From Oscillospiraceae bacterium (GTDB lineage: Bacteria > Bacillota > Clostridia > Oscillospirales > Acutalibacteraceae), in assembly GCA_015066385.1 (NCBI GenBank), contig SVOJ01000002.1, positions 186,001 to 250,000 of the forward strand: a stretch of DNA of 64,000 bases. The letters are read 5' to 3'. The notes beneath the pieces are model-generated. The model saw only the letters and a program-made list of their open reading frames with translations. It searched no databases and was not told the DNA's origin. Shown one piece after another: positions 34,677 to 41,645 of the stretch (its first letter is position 1; the number at the start of each line of letters is the position of its first letter). A program made the position numbers and the translations under genes.

Positions 34677-36341
34677 ATGGATCACCCCATGAACCCCATT
34701 CTGAATGCAGATATTTTCGTTCCCGATGCGGAAGCGCATGTGTGGAAAGACGGCCGAATGTATCTATACGGTTCTTTCGACATCGCAGGCAAAAAGGGCT
34801 ATTGCAGTGACGAATACCATGTGTATTCATCTGACAATCTGATCGATTGGGTTGACCACGGTGTATCATTCCGATTGAGTCAGGCAACATGGGCAAGCGG
34901 CAACACAGCGTTGTATGCTCCCGACTGTGCATACCGCAACGGAGAGTATTTTTTGTACTACTGTGTTCCCGACGGACGGTGCGGTGTTGCAAAATCCAAA
35001 AGTCCATACGGACCGTTTGAAGACATCGGCCCCATTGAACATGTAAACATGATCGATCCTGCCGTGTTTACAGATGATGACGGGCAAAGTTATCTTTATT
35101 GGGGACAGTTTGACGGTGTGCGTGTGGCAAAGCTCAAAGACAACATGACCGAAATCGACCCTGACACCATCACACAGCCGTTAAGCGTTGCCGAGCATGA
35201 ATTCCACGAAGGCAGTTCGGTCAGAAAAATCAACGGAAAATACTATTATCTGTTCACCGATACCCATCGGCACGGCGGCAGAGCCACCTCACTCGGCTAT
35301 GCCGTTTCGGACAACCCGATGACGGGCTTTGAATACAAAGGCATTATTATTGACAACTTCGGTAGTGACCCCGAAACATGGAACAACCACGGCTCGCTCG
35401 AAAGCTTCAACGGACAGTGGTATGTTTTCTATCACCGTTCCACGCACTGTTCGCCGTTTTCACGCCATGTCTGCATGGAACCGATTACAATCAACGAAGA
35501 CGGCAGTATTGATGAAGTGAAAATGACCACATCTGTCGGCAAAGATGCTATTCGTGCAAACCAGCCGTTAGCGGCACACAGGGCTTGCGAAATGGGCGGT
35601 ACAGCTTACATTGCAACGGATGCTGAATCCATTGACGGGCTTGCAATCCGTGCATCCCGATCGGGTGACAGTGTTGCCTACCGTTATCTTGCATTTGACG
35701 GCGAAGACAATTTCGGTATTATGATGTCTGCCGACAGCGATCTCAGGGCGGAAGTTTATATCGATGACAAGTATCTTACATCCTTGCACATAGAGGAAAA
35801 TGACACAGATGAAATTTTCGATGTTGAACATTCCCCCGTTTACGGTACACATACGGTGACGATTCGTCTTTTCGGTGATTTCAAGGATGCAAAAATTTCA
35901 ACATTTCTCTTTGAAAAAAGTGAACAACAACTCAGAAAGGAGCATGCTATGAAATGCCCGAATGCTTCGGATGGTCCCTATCAACTTGCTGATTGGTACT
36001 GGAAAAGCGGTTTGCATGATGCCAAAATTCTTTCGATCAACGAATTGCAACTCACACCTGACTACAAAGAAAAAAGGCCGAAAAGAAACTGCCTTGAATT
36101 GCACCTCGACTGTCAACAGGCTTTGTATGAAAGAAATATCAAAAAAATTTGTTTTTATAATTACAAACTAAAAACATACGATGTTGATCTTATGCAATTT
36201 GATCGACGTTGGTGGATACACGATACCATCCAACAATTAGACAACGGGCATTATCTGTTGGAAATTGAAGTTGAATACAAAGCAAGAAAACAAATTCAAT
36301 TTGTTATTGAATTTGAATTTGCAGAAACAGAAAGAACATAA
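34677..36341 (+). CDS. GH43 family glycosidase fused to a small C-terminal domain
   Basis: 554 residues without signal peptide, so cytoplasmic. Residues 1 to about 310 form a five-bladed GH43 propeller: NADIFVPDAEAHVW near the N-terminus supplies the general-base Asp, MIDPAVFTDDDGQSYLYWG the second Asp and HEFHEGSSVRK the acid Glu. Residues about 310-415 resemble a beta-sandwich accessory domain. Family members are mostly arabinofuranosidases or xylosidases. From residue 425 the chain is a different, Lys/Tyr-rich domain of about 130 residues with the pattern WKSGLHDAKILSI. An AAAGGAG ribosome binding site and in-frame ATG (35949) just before this domain show it was once a separate gene. AAGGAGG precedes the true start. 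Confidence 0.9.
   Translation: MDHPMNPILNADIFVPDAEAHVWKDGRMYLYGSFDIAGKKGYCSDEYHVYSSDNLIDWVDHGVSFRLSQATWASGNTALYAPDCAYRNGEYFLYYCVPDGRCGVAKSKSPYGPFEDIGPIEHVNMIDPAVFTDDDGQSYLYWGQFDGVRVAKLKDNMTEIDPDTITQPLSVAEHEFHEGSSVRKINGKYYYLFTDTHRHGGRATSLGYAVSDNPMTGFEYKGIIIDNFGSDPETWNNHGSLESFNGQWYVFYHRSTHCSPFSRHVCMEPITINEDGSIDEVKMTTSVGKDAIRANQPLAAHRACEMGGTAYIATDAESIDGLAIRASRSGDSVAYRYLAFDGEDNFGIMMSADSDLRAEVYIDDKYLTSLHIEENDTDEIFDVEHSPVYGTHTVTIRLFGDFKDAKISTFLFEKSEQQLRKEHAMKCPNASDGPYQLADWYWKSGLHDAKILSINELQLTPDYKEKRPKRNCLELHLDCQQALYERNIKKICFYNYKLKTYDVDLMQFDRRWWIHDTIQQLDNGHYLLEIEVEYKARKQIQFVIEFEFAETERT
35936..36341 (+). other. Captured C-terminal domain with relict ribosome binding site and start codon
   Basis: AAAGGAG at 35938-35944 and ATG at 35949 lie in frame within the GH43 ORF, with an ideal gap. 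The site is now read as the linker Arg-Lys-Glu-His-Ala. The 130-residue part is more AT-rich and has a composition unlike the enzyme part. The segment GLHDAKI and the alternating beta strands resemble small immunity-type proteins, but I cannot name a family. It might still be made separately from the internal start. Confidence 0.65.
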
Positions 36342-36356
36342 AGGGAGGCTTGCACA

Positions 36357-37715
36357 TTGCACTCTGACCGCACTTCCCTGACCGAGGGGTCTATCCGGAA
36401 GTCGATGCTGCTGTTTGCCTTGCCTGTTTTTTTAGGCAATGTGTTTCAGCAGTTATACAATACATTCGATGCGTGGTGTGTCGGCAATTACATAGGTGAC
36501 AATGCCCTGGCGGCTGTCAGTTCTTCGGGCAGTCTGATATTTATGATGGTCAGCTTCTTCAACGGTGTTGCCATGGGCGCAGGGGTTGTGATTGCCCGTG
36601 TTTTCGGCGCAAAACAGTTTGATGCCATGCGCAAAGCCATTCACACAGCCATTGCATTCGGTCTGGTGGTGGGTATTGTGCTGACTGTTGCAGGTGTTGC
36701 ACTGACACCGATAATACTTCGTTGGATGGATACACCCGATGAGGTCTTCCCCGAATCCGTCGCTTATTTCCGCTATTACTTTCTCGGGGCTGTTTTTGTT
36801 GTGATGTACAACATTTTCGTCGGCATTCTGCATGCCGTTGGCGACAGCAGACACCCTTTGTATTATCTGATTTTCTCCACTTTTCTCAATATTGCCCTTG
36901 ATATGCTGTTTGTTGCAGTATTGGGATTCGGTGTCGGTTCTGCCGCTGTTGCCACCACCATTTCGCAAGGGGTCAGTGCATTGCTTTGTTTGTTGCATCT
37001 GCTGCATATTGATGCTCCGTATAAAGTCTGTTTTCGGGAAATCCGCTTTCACAAAGACAGCCTCAAGGAAATCATCCGTTACGGGTTGCCTTCGGGTGTA
37101 CAGAACAGTGTGATCGCCGTTGCCAATGTGGTGGTGCAGACCAATATCAACAGTTTCGGCAAAGCAGCCATGGCAGGTTGCGGTTCTTACTCCAAATTAG
37201 AGGGATTTGCATTTCTGCCCGTTACTTGCTTTACACAGGCACTTTCCACCTTTGTCGGGCAGAATCTCGGCGCAAAACAGCATGAACGTGTCAAAAAAGG
37301 GGTTGCATTCGGTGTTGTATGCAGCTGTGTGCTTGCCGAAATCATCGGCGGATTGTCTTACATTTTTGCACCGCAACTCATCGGCTTATTCAGTGACTCG
37401 ACGGAATCCATTGCATTCGGAACACAACATATGCGAACCATTTGCCTGTTCTATTGCCTGCTTGCATTTTCTCATTGTATCGCCGGTGTCATGCGCGGTG
37501 CAGGCAAAGCGACCGTGCCGATGTTTACGATGCTTGCCTGTTGGTGCGTATTCAGGGTCAGTTATATTACTGTCGCAGTGAAGTTTATCAATGAACTCAC
37601 CACCGTGTCATGGGCATATCCGATCACATGGACACTCAGCAGTATCATCTTCCTGATTTATTTCCTCAAAGCGGATTGGATTCATACATTTGATAAAAAA
37701 GAACAAAAGGCTTGA
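36357..37715 (+). CDS. MATE family efflux transporter
   Basis: 452-residue membrane protein with twelve hydrophobic helices and the MATE pattern in helix 1 (FALPVFLGNVFQQLYNTFDAWCVG) and at the start of the second half (GLPSGVQNSVIAVANVVVQ). Probably Na+ or H+-driven export. The start is TTG at 36357, preceded by GGGAGG 8 bases upstream; no ATG fits. It follows the GH43 gene by 15 bases and belongs to the same operon. It is only distantly similar to the MATE protein at 30015-31412. Its last codons and stop lie inside the first copy of an 18-bp direct repeat that is also the left arm of a terminator hairpin. Confidence 0.92.
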   Translation: MHSDRTSLTEGSIRKSMLLFALPVFLGNVFQQLYNTFDAWCVGNYIGDNALAAVSSSGSLIFMMVSFFNGVAMGAGVVIARVFGAKQFDAMRKAIHTAIAFGLVVGIVLTVAGVALTPIILRWMDTPDEVFPESVAYFRYYFLGAVFVVMYNIFVGILHAVGDSRHPLYYLIFSTFLNIALDMLFVAVLGFGVGSAAVATTISQGVSALLCLLHLLHIDAPYKVCFREIRFHKDSLKEIIRYGLPSGVQNSVIAVANVVVQTNINSFGKAAMAGCGSYSKLEGFAFLPVTCFTQALSTFVGQNLGAKQHERVKKGVAFGVVCSCVLAEIIGGLSYIFAPQLIGLFSDSTESIAFGTQHMRTICLFYCLLAFSHCIAGVMRGAGKATVPMFTMLACWCVFRVSYITVAVKFINELTTVSWAYPITWTLSSIIFLIYFLKADWIHTFDKKEQKA

Positions 37716-37721
37716 CCGTTT
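37704..37721 (+). repeat. 18-bp direct repeat, left copy
   Basis: CAAAAGGCTTGACCGTTT, identical to 38274-38291. It contains the MATE stop codon (TGA 37713-37715). It carries the left arm and most of the loop of the terminator but lacks the right arm. Confidence 0.95.
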
Positions 37722-37752
37722 ATTATCAAATCAAACATTGCGAGGTGGTAAT

Positions 37753-38265
37753 ATGGCAAATCGGGACGTAATGTTATCTACACTAAAAGAAATCACATTT
37801 CCGATACTGTTGGAACAAGGTTTTACCGGGAAATATCCGAATTTCAGGCGTAAACTTGATAACTGCATTGAACTTGTTTCTTTTCAAAGCAACAAATACG
37901 GCGGTTCTTTTACCGTAGAGATTTCTGCCGTCTTTCCAAACGAAAAAAACAAGAATTATGAATTGTATGATGGCGTAACTGAAGAAACCTTTGGCACAGA
38001 AGCAACAAATAAGCGATACCGATTGCCGGGCATGTTTGACGGTTGGTTTTATTATCGGGATGTATATCGCAAGCACACTTTATTTTTCGGCAATGTATAT
38101 ACGGATGTTCCGGAAAAAGAAATGAATGATTTTGTCCCCCCAAAAGGATATAAATTAGTCCAAAAGTTCAATAAAAATGCAGCAATACAAATCTGCAATG
38201 AAATCAACAAACAATTAACAACGGCAGAAAAGTGGCTTAAAAATTTTGAAAAACAAAACAGGTGA
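37753..38265 (+). CDS. DUF4304 domain protein
   Basis: 170-residue cytoplasmic protein. The DUF4304 pattern is seen in ILLEQGFTGKYPNFRRKLDNCIELVSFQSNKYGGSFTVEI (residues about 16-55), followed by a RYRLPGMFDGWFYY segment. The function of DUF4304 is not established. The ATG at 37753 has GAGGTGG upstream; the longer frame that starts in the MATE tail is rejected. The gene has no promoter of its own, only 31 bases of 5' flank and 8 bases of 3' flank, and it is bounded by exact 18-bp direct repeats, so it looks like an inserted compact gene cassette read from the MATE operon. It is AT-rich. Confidence 0.88.
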   Translation: MANRDVMLSTLKEITFPILLEQGFTGKYPNFRRKLDNCIELVSFQSNKYGGSFTVEISAVFPNEKNKNYELYDGVTEETFGTEATNKRYRLPGMFDGWFYYRDVYRKHTLFFGNVYTDVPEKEMNDFVPPKGYKLVQKFNKNAAIQICNEINKQLTTAEKWLKNFEKQNR

Positions 38266-38272
38266 TAATATT

Positions 38273-38306
38273 GCAAAAGGCTTGACCGTTTGGCCAAGCC
38301 TTTTGC
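38273..38306. terminator. Bidirectional terminator between the plus-strand cassette and spoVAC
   Basis: Perfect 12-bp stem (38273-38284 against 38295-38306) with a 10-base loop and flanking T/A tracts. It can end the MATE/DUF4304 transcript on the plus strand and spoVAC on the minus strand. Confidence 0.85.
38274..38291 (+). repeat. 18-bp direct repeat, right copy
   Basis: Identical to 37704-37721, 570 bp away. It forms the left arm and most of the loop of the intact terminator at 38273-38306. Confidence 0.95.
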
Positions 38307-38308
38307 TT

Positions 38309-38758
38309 TTAAAATAAGGTTGTGATCCAATAAATCACCCCGTACAGTGTTGCAGCGGCGGTGCCGAAGACGATAACGGGGCCTGCAATGGAAAACATAT
38401 TAACGGCGGTACCGAGAATGTGCCCTTCCGTTTTGAATTCGAGCGCAGGTGAAACCACAGCATTGGCAAAGCCCGTAATAGGAACAAGCGTTCCCGCCCC
38501 TGCGTGTTTTGCAATCTTATCAAACACGCCGATTCCTGTCAGTATGGCGGCAAGTGCGACCAACGAAACGGAAACGAGTGTCCCGACGGTCTTTTCGTCT
38601 TCAATTTTGATAGCATACAATGTTTTTAAGATTTCACCGATTACACAAATTGCGCCGCCGATCAAAAAGGCTTTCAGGCAGTTTACGGCGCATGGTGAAT
38701 TCGGCGAAGCGGCTTTGGTCATGTCTGCATATTGTTTGTTTTGTTTTTTCTTTTGCAT
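38309..38758 (-). CDS. spoVAC: Stage V sporulation protein AC
   Basis: 149-residue inner-membrane protein of the spore dipicolinate channel; SpoVAC acts as a mechanosensitive channel in Bacillus (family knowledge). After a Lys/Gln-rich N-terminus it matches the family closely: CAVNCLKAFLIGGAICVIGE (helix 1, about 28-47), then ILTGIGVFDKIAKHAGAGTLVPITGFANAVVSPALEFKTEGHILG and a final helix. The ATG at 38758 has GAAAGG 9 bases upstream; the upstream ATG at 38767 lacks spacing for that site. spoVAD, normally next, is 5.8 kb away beyond opposite-strand genes. Confidence 0.95.
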   Translation of the reverse strand: MQKKKQNKQYADMTKAASPNSPCAVNCLKAFLIGGAICVIGEILKTLYAIKIEDEKTVGTLVSVSLVALAAILTGIGVFDKIAKHAGAGTLVPITGFANAVVSPALEFKTEGHILGTAVNMFSIAGPVIVFGTAAATLYGVIYWITTLF

Positions 38759-38778
38759 ATTCTTCATCCTTTCACATT

Positions 38779-38808
38779 CAGTATGAACAAAATGCAAAAG
38801 CAAATTAC
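38779..38808 (-). promoter_or_regulatory. Possible sigma-G/sigma-F type promoter of spoVAC
   Basis: Minus-strand CATACTG (38779-38785) resembles the forespore -10 consensus CATWMTA; GTAAT (38804-38808), 18 bases upstream, is a weak -35 match. Position and gene content fit, but the match is imperfect. Confidence 0.35.
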
Positions 38809-38815
38809 ACTAAAA

Positions 38816-38849
38816 CGCAAAAAAACCGCAGTCCTTTCGGATTGCGGTT
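38816..38849 (-). terminator. Terminator of the rpsF-ssb-rpsR operon
   Basis: On the minus strand an 11-pair stem (38839-38849 against 38824-38834) capped by a GAAA tetraloop and followed by a T run, 15 bases after the rpsR stop. Confidence 0.88.
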
Positions 38850-38863
38850 GATTGCTATTTTGC

Positions 38864-39121
38864 TTATTCAGCAGTATAAGGAAGCAAAGCGATCTGACGA
38901 GCGCGTTTGATAGCAACGGTCAGTTCTCTCTGATGAGCGGCGCAAGTGCCGGTCACTCTGCGGGGCAGAATCTTCGCTCTTTCGGAAATGAAACGGCGAA
39001 GCTTTGCAGTATCCTTATAATCGATAACAGCGTCCTTTTCTACACAGAAAGTGCAAACCTTTTTACGGCCTTTTCTGTTGTTGGGACGGCGGTCACCTCT
39101 ATCACTCTTTTCGAATGCCAT
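38864..39121 (-). CDS. rpsR: 30S ribosomal protein S18
   Basis: 85 residues. S18 binds 16S rRNA as a heterodimer with S6 in the platform of the small subunit. Family features are [56 protein letters not shown]. The CxxC pair plus the Cys/His of TCAAH suggest a zinc-binding (C+) version. GGAGGATTA precedes the ATG. Third gene of the classic rpsF-ssb-rpsR operon. Confidence 0.98.
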   Translation of the reverse strand: MAFEKSDRGDRRPNNRKGRKKVCTFCVEKDAVIDYKDTAKLRRFISERAKILPRRVTGTCAAHQRELTVAIKRARQIALLPYTAE

Positions 39122-39148
39122 TGGTTAATCCTCCTTAATAGATTTGAC

Positions 39149-39574
39149 TCAGAACGGAAGGTCATCTTCTCCTGCGAGTTCGCTGAAGTCTTCGCTGCCT
39201 GCGTTCTGATAGGCTGCGGGAGCACCGACACGTCCGCCGGTTGTTCCGCCTTCGGCTTTGGAGCCGCAAAAGCTGACATTGTCTGCAACGATTTCAACGG
39301 CCTGACGCTTATTTCCGTTCTTGTCCTCATAATTACGGGTCTGAATAGAACCCTGAATAGCAATCATGGAACCTTTCTGAAAATACTTGGTAACGAATTC
39401 AGCCTGTTGACGCCATGCTACAACGTTGATAAAGTCGGTCTGTTTTTCTTCACCGCTTCTTGCAAATCTGCGGTCAACTGCAACTGAAAAAGAAGTAACG
39501 GACAAGCCGCTTGCAGTGGTACGCAGTTCGGGATCAGCGGTCAGACGACCCATGATGATTGCACAGTTGAGCAT
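39149..39574 (-). CDS. ssb: Single-stranded DNA-binding protein
   Basis: 141-residue SSB. The OB-fold occupies residues 1-105 (IIMGRLTADPELR, INVVAWRQQAEFVTKYFQKGSMIAIQGSIQTRNYED). A short Gly/Ala linker leads to the acidic tip EDDLPF, which recruits repair and replication partners. The ATG at 39574 follows AAGGAG by about 9 bases; the longer upstream frame overlaps rpsF and is rejected. It sits between rpsF and rpsR, as in most Firmicutes, so it is probably the housekeeping SSB. Confidence 0.98.
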   Translation of the reverse strand: MLNCAIIMGRLTADPELRTTASGLSVTSFSVAVDRRFARSGEEKQTDFINVVAWRQQAEFVTKYFQKGSMIAIQGSIQTRNYEDKNGNKRQAVEIVADNVSFCGSKAEGGTTGGRVGAPAAYQNAGSEDFSELAGEDDLPF

Positions 39575-39587
39575 TTTAATACACTCC

Positions 39588-39866
39588 TTATTTAGCAATG
39601 ATCATTGTGCGGAGAACGCCGTCGGTAATGTTAGCGACACGATCAAGTTCCGCAGGAAAAGCAACGTCGGCAGAGAAGTTGTAGAGCACATAGTAGCCTT
39701 CAGTCTCGTAATTGATGGCGTAAGCAAGTCTGCGCTGACCCCATTCATCGACACTGTCAAGAGTACCGTTGGCTTCGATGAGTGCCTGGAACTTTTCTAC
39801 AAGACCCTTAGCTTTTTCTTCGCCCTCTTTCAGGGAGAATACCATTACGGTTTCGTAGTTTGACAT
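39588..39866 (-). CDS. rpsF: 30S ribosomal protein S6
   Basis: 92 residues with the ferredoxin-like S6 fold: NYETVMVFSLKEGEEKAKGLVEKF at the N-terminus, then the conserved DEWGQRRLAYAINYETEGYYVLYNF. The ATG at 39866 follows AAGGAGGTG with good spacing; a longer upstream frame runs through the promoter and is rejected. First gene of the operon with ssb and rpsR, whose product S18 is its binding partner. Confidence 0.98.
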   Translation of the reverse strand: MSNYETVMVFSLKEGEEKAKGLVEKFQALIEANGTLDSVDEWGQRRLAYAINYETEGYYVLYNFSADVAFPAELDRVANITDGVLRTMIIAK

Positions 39867-39937
39867 ATCTGCACCTCCTTTTGGACTTTGGCCCTGATGA
39901 TCCTCAGAGCAAGGATGATTGCTGCCATTTGACAGCC
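39867..39937 (-). promoter_or_regulatory. rpsF 5' leader with two small stem-loops
   Basis: The minus-strand leader between the promoter and the rpsF ATG can fold into GCTGTC-AAAT-GGCAGC (39922-39937) and an ATCCT/AGGAT stem-loop after it. S6:S18 leaders in other bacteria autoregulate the operon, but I do not see the known CACCG-type binding bulge, so this is only a candidate. Confidence 0.35.
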
Positions 39938-39942
39938 TTGAT

Positions 39943-39971
39943 ATTATATCAACAAGAATAACACTTGTCAA
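39943..39971 (-). promoter_or_regulatory. Predicted strong promoter of rpsF-ssb-rpsR
   Basis: Consensus match at both boxes on the minus strand: TTGACA (39966-39971), 17-bp spacer, TATAAT (39943-39948). Confidence 0.88.
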
Positions 39972-40004
39972 TAGTTAATTTTTGATTTTTGATAAATTAT
40001 TTAA

Positions 40005-41546
40005 TTATTTAACAATTGTCCAGATCAGATCAAAAATCGGAAGGCTGGTGATGAGTTCAAGAATGAACTGAATGAATTTGCCGAGCGGTGTACCGAAATC
40101 GAAGAAATAGTGATTGAATTCACCGACAGGTGCCCCTTCATAATCAAGCACGAATGCCTGTGTATAAACGATGCCGCCTTCGTTGATGATTTCAGCGCGG
40201 ATGTAGTTGCCTACGCCTTCAAGTTCATCAAGATCAACCGTGTTGCCCGTGGCAACAACATTGCCGCCGGAAACCCAGGAAATGAGCATTGCATTGTCGC
40301 AATCAATGGAGATGATATCCGCATCATCGTCAACAGTGATGGCATCAACCTGCGGACCTGCAACGGTGTTATCTGCACGGAACTTATTGCCGGTGCCTTC
40401 GTCGCCTTCTGCGTTTTCTGCATAGATAGCATCAGCAATCGCCTTGAGTTGGGCACCGAAAGCCTGTTTTGCAGCATCGTCGGAAGCAAGAAGTGCGCTT
40501 GCATAACCGTTCAGTTCATCTGCATTGCCGACATATTTGCTTGCGGCAAAGAATTCACCGTTTTCAAGGGAAGCCCTGAAGGATTCATTTGTGAGTTCTT
40601 CCATCAGATGAAGCGTGAAGCCGGAGTCGACAATATCAAGATTGTGCGCGTCGCTCGTTGCAATGGCGTAAACACTTCTTCCCTGCGGAATGAGATCCGT
40701 GAGCATGATATCCCACAGTTTCCGATCAAAACGGGTTCTGGAATCGCCCTTGGAGTTGATGTCGATACCGATGCAGTTTCTGTAATCATTCAGAAGATTT
40801 TCATACTTATCAACAATGTAATTGTAGTTGATGGTATCGGTGTTGTAGGCATCGGCAGTATAGATTTCATCGCGGGCATTGGAGTATTCACCGGGATGAT
40901 TGATAACGCTGACACCGCCGGCTCCTGCGATACCGCTGAGTGCCGTTACATAGTCACTCGTGCCTGCGAGCATACCGTCGCCCCAGTCTGCAAACCAAGA
41001 GTTGACATGTGCATTGTTAAAGGATGCGGCATTGTGTTCATTACCGAACGGAACACGCATCATGGGATTCAGAGCAGTGCCGTCCGCTTTGCTCTGGGAG
41101 TAATAAGTGTCACCATTTTCGGCATCGGCAAGCGTGTAAGCATTGCCGTTTGCGGCTGTACCTGCAAAATCAAGCGGAACAACAGGCTTGATTTCACCGT
41201 CTTTGATGGAAAGCGCAATTTTGACATCGGGATCAACATGGCCGTCGGTCCAGTTGTAGTCAATGGTGCCGTGATCGGTAATGGCAAGAATATCAAACCC
41301 GAGTTCATAATGACGTTCAACGGATTCCACAAGGGTATCACTGCCGTCAGACGCTGTGGTATGGCAGTGCAGGTCTGCTTTGTACTGTGCAACTGCATCC
41401 CAGTTTACATTTGCATACGGGTTTGTGATTACGTAGTCAACCTCGCTTGCCGCCGAAGCGAAGCAGAAACCGTAGGTCAGAACAAGGCTGAGTGCCAACA
41501 CGGTCACAACGGATTTTTTGAAATTGTGTGAGAAAAGTTTCATCAT
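40005..41546 (-). CDS. Secreted PHP-domain phosphoesterase-like protein
   Basis: 513 residues. A Sec signal peptide (KK then hydrophobic 12-30, cleavage near ASA-A at about 33) precedes a PHP domain: ADLHCHTTASDGSDT (about 57-71), ILAITDHGT (about 90-98), SVINHPGEYS and the late ATSDAHN, together the usual His/Asp metal ligands. PHP domains hydrolyse phosphoesters with a trinuclear metal site; export is unusual. A beta-rich part (about 395-480) follows, and the chain ends in a hydrophobic aromatic helix (FIQFILELI...IWTIVK) resembling the tail of the giant repeat protein. AAGGAG precedes two adjacent ATGs (41546 and 41543); I list the first. Confidence 0.88.
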   Translation of the reverse strand: MMKLFSHNFKKSVVTVLALSLVLTYGFCFASAASEVDYVITNPYANVNWDAVAQYKADLHCHTTASDGSDTLVESVERHYELGFDILAITDHGTIDYNWTDGHVDPDVKIALSIKDGEIKPVVPLDFAGTAANGNAYTLADAENGDTYYSQSKADGTALNPMMRVPFGNEHNAASFNNAHVNSWFADWGDGMLAGTSDYVTALSGIAGAGGVSVINHPGEYSNARDEIYTADAYNTDTINYNYIVDKYENLLNDYRNCIGIDINSKGDSRTRFDRKLWDIMLTDLIPQGRSVYAIATSDAHNLDIVDSGFTLHLMEELTNESFRASLENGEFFAASKYVGNADELNGYASALLASDDAAKQAFGAQLKAIADAIYAENAEGDEGTGNKFRADNTVAGPQVDAITVDDDADIISIDCDNAMLISWVSGGNVVATGNTVDLDELEGVGNYIRAEIINEGGIVYTQAFVLDYEGAPVGEFNHYFFDFGTPLGKFIQFILELITSLPIFDLIWTIVK

Positions 41547-41575
41547 AACTTCTCCTTTTCTTAATAGTTATTTTT

Positions 41576-41604
41576 ATTATACAAAAAAAAGCAAAAAATG
41601 TAAA
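41576..41604 (-). promoter_or_regulatory. Predicted promoter of the secreted PHP protein gene
   Basis: Minus-strand TTTACA (41599-41604), 17-bp T-rich spacer, TATAAT (41576-41581). The -35 box lies inside the terminator hairpin of the upstream operon. Confidence 0.65.
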
Positions 41605-41638
41605 TCTGCTTTTTTCACAAAAGCAGATTTACATTTTT
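41594..41638 (-). terminator. Terminator of the GH3/GH43 operon
   Basis: Perfect 20-bp stem (41594-41613 against 41619-41638), 5-base loop, followed on the minus strand by further T-rich sequence. Confidence 0.88.
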
Positions 41639-41645
41639 GTTTGTT

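Noticed and set aside
39867-39937. The rpsF leader as the known S6:S18-binding RNA motif
   Set aside because: Stem-loops are present, but I could not find the characteristic CACCG/CCG bulge, so I list only a generic leader with low confidence.
40110-41531. A 473-codon plus-strand open frame opposite the secreted PHP gene
   Set aside because: Shadow of a clearly coding minus-strand gene with signal peptide and metal motifs.
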